A stretch of DNA of 56,091 nucleotides, from the NCBI GenBank assembly GCA_964479695.1, contig CAYZSO010000015.1, positions 1 through 56,091 on the forward strand. Direction: 5' to 3'. The position numbers and the translations under genes are program-made. Source of the stretch: JAAYZH01 sp964479695. Its GTDB lineage: Bacteria; Bacillota; Clostridia; Saccharofermentanales; Fastidiosipilaceae. Position 1 is the first letter of the stretch; the number at the start of each line of letters is the position of its first letter. The notes under the pieces are model-generated. The model made no database searches. It saw only the letters and a list, made by a program, of their open reading frames with translations, and was not told the origin of the DNA. Below, piece by piece: positions 43,481-50,584 of the stretch.

Positions 43481-43689
43481 CTGTGTGCGGATAAATAGAC
43501 AGATTCATTTACCTGTTGAAGGATAGCTCAGTTCAAAGGGCTCAGTTCAATAGCCGATCCGTAAACTGGTACGTATTACTGGTTGTATTAATGTAGGGTC
43601 TTTTGCCGATTAGAGGGCGGGATGGGGGATTACCGGGGCTTAGCGGAGCTTACCGGGGATTACCGGAGCTTAGCGGAGCTTAGCGGAGA

Positions 43690-44619
43690 TTAGCGGACGC
43701 GAAGGCGGATGTTGAGGGCTTTTATGTGGTTTAGGAGCTCGTCAAGGTCTTCGTCTTGCTGGCCGGGAAGTTTGCTGCGTATCAACATGAAGTTGCGGGC
43801 GAATTTTGGGGTGCGGATGCGGATTCGGTGCCCTAAGGTGTTGGCCAATTCACTACGGAGCTTCTCGAAGGAATCGAGGGAGTTTAGGTCGTCTTTGGTC
43901 ACTACTTTTACGCGGTAGCCGTCGTCCTCGAGAATTCTTGTGCGCTTTTTGTCGTAAGCTACGGCTTGGGGGCTGCTGTGGAATTGTTCGCCATAGTATT
44001 CCAGGATGAACTTTTTGATTGGGTCTAAGAGGTCTGGCCTTAAGAGGCAAGTGAGATTGCCGAGGAAGTCTGCTGCTTCGCGGGAGATCCGAATGGAGTG
44101 ATTGACGTTGCCGAGCTCTTGGAAGCCTGCACCGCCCAAGCGATAAGGGAGGCAGAGGAGCATGTAAAGTATGATTTCCATGGGAGACTCGAAGTTATCG
44201 CGAACATAGGTTAATGCGTCGAGGGCGCGGGGGCGACCGAAGACTTTGGCCGCACCTTCAGCGTACTCGTAAAGTTTCTCGACTGTCGTTAGAGGGGCTT
44301 GATTGTTGGGGCTACTGCACATCATACAACCGAGGAGAATTGCGAACACGACGCTCTCGACGCTAAATGCGAGCTGCAAAAAGAGCAGCTCAGGCGAAGC
44401 TACCGGCATGACTACGGCCAGGTTGCTGGGATAAATGACGGAACCTTCCTTCGGCAGGACGGAGCAGAGATGGCAGGGGATCTCGGCGTCGTAAAAACGC
44501 TCCTTACGGGTTGTGACGGTGTATTCCTGTTCGTGCTGGGCGATTTCGTCGGGGAAAAAGGTGTCCAGAAAGGGTATTTTCCAAAAACGAGCGGCCGGCC
44601 AATGACTGAGAAACATCAT
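43690..44619 (-). CDS. Uncharacterised protein with DUF559/Vsr-like C-terminal domain
   Basis: A 309-residue protein of unknown function. The middle has the pattern VVMPVASPELLFLQLA and FESPMEIILYMLLCLPYRLGGAGF. The C-terminal part (about 205-275) reads KKFILEYYGEQFHSS...YDKKRTRILEDDGYRVKVVT, which resembles the DUF559/very-short-patch-repair endonuclease fold. Similar proteins occur in gut Actinobacteria and Bacillota as lone genes. ATG 44619 has AGGAGG nine bases upstream; the frame extends to 44904 without support. It sits inside the salvage region but is probably unrelated. Confidence 0.65.
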   Translation of the reverse strand: MMFLSHWPAARFWKIPFLDTFFPDEIAQHEQEYTVTTRKERFYDAEIPCHLCSVLPKEGSVIYPSNLAVVMPVASPELLFLQLAFSVESVVFAILLGCMMCSSPNNQAPLTTVEKLYEYAEGAAKVFGRPRALDALTYVRDNFESPMEIILYMLLCLPYRLGGAGFQELGNVNHSIRISREAADFLGNLTCLLRPDLLDPIKKFILEYYGEQFHSSPQAVAYDKKRTRILEDDGYRVKVVTKDDLNSLDSFEKLRSELANTLGHRIRIRTPKFARNFMLIRSKLPGQQDEDLDELLNHIKALNIRLRVR

Positions 44620-44755
44620 GTTGGGTTTCCTCCTCGGAAGGTGTTTCTCTGAGGATAACGGGGAGGAGGTGTTTGCGGGCTGCCAAAATAGTAAGAAAAA
44701 AGTAGAATTTGTATGGGGGCGGGGGGAATTTGGGGTGTGTGCGGGGCGCCAGTGC

Positions 44756-44787
44756 AAAGCACAGGTCCAAAAATGGACCTGTGCTTT
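44756..44787. terminator. 13-bp perfect hairpin
   Basis: AAAGCACAGGTCC (44756-44768) and GGACCTGTGCTTT (44775-44787) are exact complements around AAAAAT. It lies between the murR stop (minus strand, 44822) and the next minus-strand gene. On the minus strand the 3' arm ends with only a short T-content, so the terminator role is likely but not certain. Confidence 0.65.
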
Positions 44788-44821
44788 GTGTTGGTGTTGT
44801 TTGTGCCGGTGCCGGTACCCC

Positions 44822-45688
44822 CTACAGCACCACCCGGTGCGGCAGTGACGACTCGTAGCTTTTCTCCAGGTTTTGTTCGATTTCTTGGTAGTTTTTGTTT
44901 GCAAGCGTTGTGAAGAGGCAGTCTACCATGACGAGTTGTGCGATGCGGCTGGACATGGCGCCGGAGCGTAAGTGGATTTCCGGGGAGGTGGTTTGGAGCG
45001 CTAGGTCGGCGTGTTGGGCTAGGGGGTTTTTGGCAAGGGAGGTGATGACGAGGTTTTTGACGCCGTTTTTGATGACGAGTTTTTGGATTTCGAGCATTTC
45101 TTTGGTTGCGCCGGAGTTTGAAATGATGATGGCCAGGTCACCGGGGTGAAGCGTGGCGGCGGAGGTCAATTGGATGTGCAGGTCTTGTGAAAATTGGGCG
45201 TTGAGGCCGATGCGCATCAGTTTGTAGGCTAGGTCTTGGGCGACGAGGGAGGAGGCACCTACGCCGAAGAGGCGGATGGAGCGGGCTTGGTAGACGATAT
45301 CGGCGGCGTTCTCAAGGACCGTCGGATCGAGAAATTGCAGGGTTGAGGTGATGGCTTGGATGCTGGAAACTTGGACGCTTTCGATGATTTGGCGGATGTT
45401 TTGGTGGTCCTTGATGTCCGTGAAAACCAGCTCGGGTTCGCCTTCGTTTTTTTGGATTTCGGAGGCTTTGGTAAAGAGTTGCTGTTTGAGATCTTTGAGG
45501 CCCTGAAAGCCCAACGACTTACAAAGGCGCACCCAAGTCCCGGAACTTACCCCGGAGCGGCTTGAGAGCTCGGCGATAGGCAAGCTGTAGATTTCATCCA
45601 GGTGAGCGAGGAGATAATCGGCGGCCTTTTGCTCGGCTTTGCTCAACGAATGGTACTGACTCATTACGTGGATTTGGATACTGGTCAT
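44822..45688 (-). CDS. murR: MurR/RpiR-family regulator of the salvage genes
   Basis: A 288-residue RpiR protein: helix-turn-helix LPIAELSSRSGVSSGTWVRLCK (about 36-57) and SIS domain with RLFGVGASSLVAQDLA and IISNSGATKEML. MurR binds MurNAc-6-phosphate and represses salvage genes in Escherichia coli and Bacillus. Here it follows anmK by 29 bp on the same strand and probably forms an operon with it. The candidate operator occurs before both salvage transcripts. Start ATG 45688 after AAAGGAGTCC; an alternative Met at residue 9 is possible. Calling it MurR rests on context. Confidence 0.85.
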   Translation of the reverse strand: MTSIQIHVMSQYHSLSKAEQKAADYLLAHLDEIYSLPIAELSSRSGVSSGTWVRLCKSLGFQGLKDLKQQLFTKASEIQKNEGEPELVFTDIKDHQNIRQIIESVQVSSIQAITSTLQFLDPTVLENAADIVYQARSIRLFGVGASSLVAQDLAYKLMRIGLNAQFSQDLHIQLTSAATLHPGDLAIIISNSGATKEMLEIQKLVIKNGVKNLVITSLAKNPLAQHADLALQTTSPEIHLRSGAMSSRIAQLVMVDCLFTTLANKNYQEIEQNLEKSYESSLPHRVVL

Positions 45689-45717
45689 GGTGGACTCCTT
45701 TTATGTAGTGGTGGGCA

Positions 45718-46926
45718 TCAGCGGGAGCGCTTGCCCATGGTGACAGAGTGGCGGGCGCCGGTGACGTCGGGCAGTGTGTTCGCCTCGCCCAGCGCGCATT
45801 TGTAGCCTAGGTAGGCGAAGGCAACGGCTTCTTTGGCATCGTTGTTGTAGCCCAGAGTGTCGCCTGTGACGACCTCAGTGGAGGGGGCGGCTTTGGCCAA
45901 AGCCGCCATCAACGCAGGATTGCGGCTGCCACCACCTGAGACGATGAGGCGAGCGGGCTTGGCGGGGCAGTAGGTTTCGATGGCGTGGGCGTTGACGCGC
46001 GCGGTTAGGGTGGTGAGGGTAGCGACGAGGTCATTGGGGGCGAGGCCAAGCTCGGTGGCGCGCGTGAGGATTTTGTGGAATGTTGCTGCACCGAAGTTCT
46101 CGCGGCCACTGTTTTTCGGCGGCGGGAGTTTGTAGTAGGGGTCTTCGAGCAACTCGGCGAGGAGTGTGGCATTCGTTTGCCCGGCCAAAGCCATCCGCCC
46201 ATCCCGATCGTAGGTGAGTTGGCCGTTTGTGAAATAGCTTGCGGCTTGGTCGATCAGCATGTTGCCCGGACCTGTGTCGAAGCCTAGGATGCCGGAAGCG
46301 GAGCTGGTGGCGGAGGTGGAGGTGGAGTTGGAGTTGGAAGCGTTGGAGGCGGGGAGCCAGGTGATGTTGCTGATGCCGCCGACGTTGAGGAAGACTTGGT
46401 CTTTGGCCGGATCACGATAGAGGGAGTACTCGACGAAGGGCACCAAAGGCGCTCCTAAGCCCCCGGCTGCGATGTCGCGCACGCGGAAATCACTGATGAC
46501 TTCGCAACCGAACGCTTCGGCCAGATAGGAGGGCTCGCCCAACTGGAGGCTGGTCTGGGCCTTGTAACCCAGGTAAGTTTCTTCGGTGAGGCTGTGGTAG
46601 AGGGTCTGGCCGTGCGAGGCGATGAGGTCTAGCTTGTGCGGCGGAAAATTGTTTGTGCGCAGGAGGTTGGTAACGGCCTCGGTGTACAGTTGGCCCAGAA
46701 GAGAAGACATGAGGCCTAGGCGGCGGCTGCCGCCATATTCGCCGCCGGCCAAGAGCAAGAGCTCCTCGCGGACTTGTTCGGGGTAGGGGGTGCAACTGAA
46801 GGCGAGGAGCTCCACGTGGTCAAGGCCGTTTTCGTCGCGCGTGATCTCGGTCAAAGCGGCATCCATGCCGTCGAGCGATGTTCCGGACATGAGTCCGACA
46901 ACATATTTGGTATGGGGGGATGTCAT
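45718..46926 (-). CDS. anmK: Anhydro-N-acetylmuramic acid kinase
   Basis: A 402-residue sugar kinase that opens and phosphorylates 1,6-anhydroMurNAc to MurNAc-6-phosphate. Signatures: GLMSGTSLDGMDAALTEI, IASHGQTLYH, GCEVISDFRVRDIAAGG, LNVGGISNITWL, GFDTGPGNMLIDQ and IVSGGGSRNPALM. A Ser/Asn/Thr/Ala insert (NASNSNSTSTSATSSAS, about residues 206-222) interrupts between two conserved motifs and is encoded by a GGAGGTGGA-like repeat. Start ATG 46926 after AAAGGAGCCC. Exact palindrome at 45891 (ALAKAAP), with symmetry extended to 22 bp (45886-45907). Confidence 0.96.
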   Translation of the reverse strand: MTSPHTKYVVGLMSGTSLDGMDAALTEITRDENGLDHVELLAFSCTPYPEQVREELLLLAGGEYGGSRRLGLMSSLLGQLYTEAVTNLLRTNNFPPHKLDLIASHGQTLYHSLTEETYLGYKAQTSLQLGEPSYLAEAFGCEVISDFRVRDIAAGGLGAPLVPFVEYSLYRDPAKDQVFLNVGGISNITWLPASNASNSNSTSTSATSSASGILGFDTGPGNMLIDQAASYFTNGQLTYDRDGRMALAGQTNATLLAELLEDPYYKLPPPKNSGRENFGAATFHKILTRATELGLAPNDLVATLTTLTARVNAHAIETYCPAKPARLIVSGGGSRNPALMAALAKAAPSTEVVTGDTLGYNNDAKEAVAFAYLGYKCALGEANTLPDVTGARHSVTMGKRSR

Positions 46927-47377
46927 AGTGGGCTCCTTTGGCTTGTGCATTTGGCCTTCTTTAATTGGCTTGTGCATTTGGTTTGTACGTTTGGTTTATG
47001 CGTTTGGCTTCTGTATTTGGCCTGTGCATTTGACCCTGTGCATTGTTCATTAATTCGCTGTGAAATAATGTTTCTTTTACTGTGAAAGTTTGTTACCATT
47101 ATGACAACAGGACAGGGATTTAGTCAACACCAAGGGGCGAACAGCTTAGCAAACGGCTTGGCGAACGGCTCGGTGAACTGCTCGGCAAACAGCGACGAAC
47201 GGCTCGGCATATTCGGGGTCGAAGAGAACAGGCCAACGGCTCAGCGACATAGCGGCAATGGGGCAAGCAGTTTATAAGCAGCTTGAGGGTAAGAAGTTGG
47301 ATGAAGGCAGCTTTGGCCAAGCGAAAATCCCGGGAAAAACGGGAATATCGGGAATATCGGAAAATTGAGGAGAATGT
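46927..47377. other. Divergent anmK/nagZ control region
   Basis: 46932-47045 is a degenerate 12-bp minisatellite (TTTGGCTTGTGCA type). The MurR-like dyad lies at 47062. About 47120-47240 is a 15-bp-type array (AACGGCTCGGCGAAC). A palindrome variant CTTTGGCCAAGC lies at 47311, then GGGAATATCG repeats just before the nagZ ribosome binding site. Promoter elements for either gene are not clear. Confidence 0.6.
47062..47074. promoter_or_regulatory. Candidate MurR operator (anmK/nagZ side)
   Basis: GAAATAATGTTTC, preceded by TGT and followed by TTTTAC, differs at one base from the site at 36840. A half-like GAAAGTTTG follows at 47083. It lies between the divergent anmK-murR and nagZ genes and could control both. 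Confidence 0.6.
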
Positions 47378-49042
47378 ATGGATTCCACGCAACAACGGCA
47401 AGGACAGCAACAAGAGCAAGGACAGGAACAACAGCAAGAGCAAGAGCAGCAACAGCAGCGACAGCGGCGAGAGCTGCGGCATAAGATTGGGCAGAAATTT
47501 GTGATTGGGTTCAGCGGGACGGAGATTACGCCGGAGCTGCGGGAGGCGATTGAGACTTGCCATTTCGGTAACATCATACTTTTCCGTGAGAATCTGGTGA
47601 GTGATCAGCAGACGCGAAAGCTCTGCCGCGACCTGACTTCGCTGATCACGGAGGTCACGGGGGAGGCGCCGATTATCAGCATCGACCAGGAAGGCGGGAT
47701 GGTGACGAGGCTCGCTGATGACAGCCTGAATATTCCGGGGCAGATGGCGCTCGCTGCGGCGGGGCGGCCGGAGCTCGTGCGCAGAATGAATGAAATGAAT
47801 GGGCGGATGCTGTTGGATATTGGTTTTACGATGAATCTGTCGCCGGTGCTGGATGTGAATACGGAGCCGGATAACCCGGTGATTGGGAACCGAAGTTTCG
47901 GGGATTCGCCGGAGCAGGTGGGGCGGTTTGGCTTGGCTGCGATCGACGGGATGCGTCAGGCGGGGGTGCTGGCGTCGGCTAAGCATTTTCCGGGGCATGG
48001 CAACACGAAAGTCGACTCGCACATCGGGCTGCCGGTAGTAGAGAGCGACCGCGAAACGCTGGATCAGGTCGAGCTGAAGCCTTTTCGCTTGGCGGTGACG
48101 GCGGGTGTGGATGCCATTATGACGACGCATATATTGTTTCCGGCTTTGGAGCCCGAGAAGATTCCGGCAACGATGTCGCGGCGGATTATGACGGGCCTTT
48201 TGCGCGATGAGTTTCGTTACGACGGGCTGATTATTTCGGATTGCATGGAGATGGAGGCGATCGCGACACACTACGGCACAGTGAATGGGGTGCTGCATGC
48301 TTTTGGGGCCGGGGTCGATCTCGTCTTCATTTCGCATACGATTGAGACGGCAGTGGCGGCATTTGAGGCGACTTTGACAGCCTATGAATCCGGCGAATTG
48401 TCCTTGAGTGAGCTCAATGATTCTTGCGCCCGTATTCGCTCGGCCAAAGCCGCCCTCCCCCACCCTTCTCCCCTTAGTGAAGCTGATTTCGTGGGTTTCC
48501 GAGAGGAGATTAAGGAAGCGGTGGCTGAAACTTTCTGCTTGCGTGAAGGGGACGCTGCGAAAGCGCAATTCGAAGCGTTTCGCTCAGCACTTGCGGTGTC
48601 GCTTGCGGATGCGCTTGTGTTGGGGCCTTTGCCTTATCGGGCGACAAATGTGTCGAATGTGGAGCAGGATCAGGTTTCTTTTGCTGATGATTTGGCCGGG
48701 CTTCTGGGTTGTCAGGGTATGGTGACTGCGATTGATGGCCACGATGTCGACGAAGTTGTGGCCGAGGCCCAAAACGCCTCTGCCATCATCCTGGGGACGT
48801 ATAATTTGCATGTGTATGATGGCCAAAAACGCCTGCTTGAAGCGATCTTGAAGCTTGGCAAACCGGTCCTCGTGGTGACGCTGCGGAATCCTTATGACTT
48901 GATGTATGTACCGGTGGAGACGGCTGCCCTATCGATCTTTGAGTACACACCGAAATCGCTCGGCGCGTTAGCTGATCTCCTCAAGGGACAGCGGCTGCCC
49001 GGAGGGCGGATGCCGGTGGCGATTCCGGAGCGAGCGTTGTAA
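47378..49042 (+). CDS. nagZ: Beta-N-acetylhexosaminidase, GH3
   Basis: A 554-residue glycoside hydrolase family 3 enzyme that removes GlcNAc from muropeptides. Signatures: ISIDQEGGMVTRL, SPVLDVNTEPDNPVIGNRSFG, the His/Asp dyad KHFPGHGNTKVDSH, MTTHILFPALEP and nucleophile Asp in GLIISDCMEMEAI. A second C-terminal domain follows (about 385-554), as in the longer Bacillus-type enzymes. No signal peptide is seen; instead the first 35 residues are Gln/Arg/Glu repeats (QQRQGQQQEQGQEQQQEQEQ) from a CAG-type minisatellite. Start ATG 47378 after TTGAGGAGAATGT. A palindrome half-site at 48442 encodes SAKAALP. Confidence 0.95.
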   Translation: MDSTQQRQGQQQEQGQEQQQEQEQQQQRQRRELRHKIGQKFVIGFSGTEITPELREAIETCHFGNIILFRENLVSDQQTRKLCRDLTSLITEVTGEAPIISIDQEGGMVTRLADDSLNIPGQMALAAAGRPELVRRMNEMNGRMLLDIGFTMNLSPVLDVNTEPDNPVIGNRSFGDSPEQVGRFGLAAIDGMRQAGVLASAKHFPGHGNTKVDSHIGLPVVESDRETLDQVELKPFRLAVTAGVDAIMTTHILFPALEPEKIPATMSRRIMTGLLRDEFRYDGLIISDCMEMEAIATHYGTVNGVLHAFGAGVDLVFISHTIETAVAAFEATLTAYESGELSLSELNDSCARIRSAKAALPHPSPLSEADFVGFREEIKEAVAETFCLREGDAAKAQFEAFRSALAVSLADALVLGPLPYRATNVSNVEQDQVSFADDLAGLLGCQGMVTAIDGHDVDEVVAEAQNASAIILGTYNLHVYDGQKRLLEAILKLGKPVLVVTLRNPYDLMYVPVETAALSIFEYTPKSLGALADLLKGQRLPGGRMPVAIPERAL

Positions 49043-49050
49043 AAGCGAAT

Positions 49051-49130
49051 GGATCTGGGTTTGGTGACGCGTGAAAGTCAGTGGATCTGGGTTTGGTGAC
49101 GTGTGAAAGTCAGTGGATCTAGTGGCGCAG
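49051..49130 (+). repeat. 32-bp tandem repeat between nagZ and the kinase gene
   Basis: GGATCTGGGTTTGGTGACG units start at 49051, 49083 and 49115; the third is partial. Confidence 0.85.
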
Positions 49131-49154
49131 GAAAGTAAGTGGGATGATAAGTTT

Positions 49155-50066
49155 ATGAAAGTGATTGGGATTGATGGCGGTGGGACTTCGGCCAAAGCCA
49201 CCTTATACGACACCGAGGGCATGCAGGTTATGGCGACGGCTTCGGCGGGTTCGGTTAGTTTGACGGGCTCGTTTTATGCAGAGGTCAGGCGGAATTTGCA
49301 TTTGCTTCTGGATCAGTTGCCTGATGAGGATATCGTGGCGATCGGGATTGGCGTGGCCGGGGTGTCGAAGCCCGGTGTCCGCGAGGAAATCACCGGAATT
49401 TTGCGTGAGCGTTACGAGGATGCCGTGATTGTGGTCGAAGGCGACCATGAGGCGGCTTTGCGGGGGGCTTTTGGCAAGAGTTCAGGTATTTTGTTGATTG
49501 CCGGAACGGGCGCCATCGCGATTGGGCAGGATCAAGGCGCCTTTTATCGGGTGGGCGGTTACGGGCATATCTTGGATGATGAAGGGTCTGCGTATGCGAT
49601 TGGGCGGGATATTTTGATCTCGTGGATCCGCCAGTATGACGGGCGCGCGGAGCGTAGTTCCCTGCATGATGCCTTCGAAGAAATCCTTACCGATGATGGC
49701 TTGCCCATCGAACAAGTGATGGGACTCGCGTACCGAAATCCGTTTAATAAGGCGAAGATTGCGGCTTTGGCCGTACTCTTAGATCCGAGCTTGCAAGAGG
49801 GCGATTCCGTAGCTGCGGCGATTGCTGAACGTGCGGTGAGCGCGCTTGAACTCTTGATTCGCACGCTGGCCTCGCGGTTCGAAAGCCGGGTACCGCTCGT
49901 CCTGGCGGGGGGAGTCTTGGCCCAGAGCGCAGAGATCCGAGGGCGCTTGGTGGCGAAACTTGCCGAAGCTGATTTGAATGTTGAAATTGTGAAACCGCGC
50001 GCCGACGCGATGGCCGGTGCCGCGGATTATGCCTTGGAGGAATACTATGCAAGACATGCTCGTTAG
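49155..50066 (+). CDS. murK: BadF/BadG-type N-acetylmuramate/N-acetylglucosamine kinase
   Basis: A 303-residue ASKHA-fold sugar kinase. Phosphate-1 motif GIDGGGTSAKATLYD at the N-terminus, phosphate-2 LLIAGTGAIAIGQ, GGYGHILDDEGSAYAIGRD, and the adenosine motif PLVLAGGVLAQS. MurK of Clostridium acetobutylicum, which phosphorylates MurNAc and GlcNAc, is of this family, and the position after nagZ supports the same role: it would turn the sugars released by NagZ and NamZ into 6-phosphates for MurQ. Start ATG 49155 has a weak site, so expression may depend on nagZ translation. Gene name by context. Confidence 0.85.
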   Translation: MKVIGIDGGGTSAKATLYDTEGMQVMATASAGSVSLTGSFYAEVRRNLHLLLDQLPDEDIVAIGIGVAGVSKPGVREEITGILRERYEDAVIVVEGDHEAALRGAFGKSSGILLIAGTGAIAIGQDQGAFYRVGGYGHILDDEGSAYAIGRDILISWIRQYDGRAERSSLHDAFEEILTDDGLPIEQVMGLAYRNPFNKAKIAALAVLLDPSLQEGDSVAAAIAERAVSALELLIRTLASRFESRVPLVLAGGVLAQSAEIRGRLVAKLAEADLNVEIVKPRADAMAGAADYALEEYYARHAR

Positions 50067-50559
50067 ACTGTACGATTTACCGGACTCCGGCGATTTGATC
50101 AAGCGCTTGGAGGCGGAGGGGATTTTCATTCGCCGTGCTCTGGCACCGGACAAGCACCGTGTTCTGGACTATGTTGCGAAGATTTCTTCGGCGTCGGCAC
50201 ACTCGGAAGCCGACGTGGCGTTCTCGCGCCAGCCAATTTCTGTGTTCATTGCCACGCGCGGCGCTGAGATTCTGGGTTATGCGTGTTACCATGCGACGTG
50301 TCTGGATTTTTTCGGGCCGACGGCTGTATCTGAGTCTGCTCGCGGCAAGGGTGTGGGCAAGGCCCTCCTTCTGCGTTCGCTCGAAGCTATGTACCACGAA
50401 GGCTATGGCTACGCGATTATCGGCGGGGTAGGACCCGCGGAATTTTATGCCAAAACCGCCGGCGCCACCCTGATTGAAGGGTCCAACCCCGGCATGTACA
50501 AGGACTTTTTACCCCTGCTGAAAGAGGCTTCGGCGGCTTCGGGTGAAACCTGCACATAA
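50047..50559 (+). CDS. GNAT-family N-acetyltransferase
   Basis: A 170-residue acetyltransferase. The acetyl-CoA loop is SESARGKGVGKALLLRSLEAM (about residues 98-118), preceded by ISVFIATRGAEILGYACYH and followed by YGYAIIGGVGPAEFYAKTAGA. It overlaps the kinase gene by 20 bp, with GGAGG (50036-50040) inside that gene, so it belongs to the nagZ operon. The substrate could be an amino sugar, but nothing proves it. The last codons and the stop (50557-50559) lie inside a 36-bp perfect palindrome. Confidence 0.88.
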   Translation: MQDMLVRLYDLPDSGDLIKRLEAEGIFIRRALAPDKHRVLDYVAKISSASAHSEADVAFSRQPISVFIATRGAEILGYACYHATCLDFFGPTAVSESARGKGVGKALLLRSLEAMYHEGYGYAIIGGVGPAEFYAKTAGATLIEGSNPGMYKDFLPLLKEASAASGETCT

Positions 50560-50584
50560 GTTTAAATTTAAACTTATGTGCAGG
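50549..50584. repeat. 36-bp perfect palindrome carrying both stop codons of convergent genes
   Basis: CCTGCACATAAGTTTAAA is followed directly by its exact reverse complement. The TAA of the acetyltransferase gene (50557-50559) and the TAA of the convergent SDR gene (50576-50574) are mirror images within it, so both proteins end in Cys-Thr. It is the most symmetric member of the ACATAAGTTT palindrome family and probably a bidirectional terminator. Confidence 0.9.

Noticed and set aside
47120..48568. 482-residue open frame antisense to nagZ
   Set aside because: Same reason; it also runs through the intergenic minisatellite.
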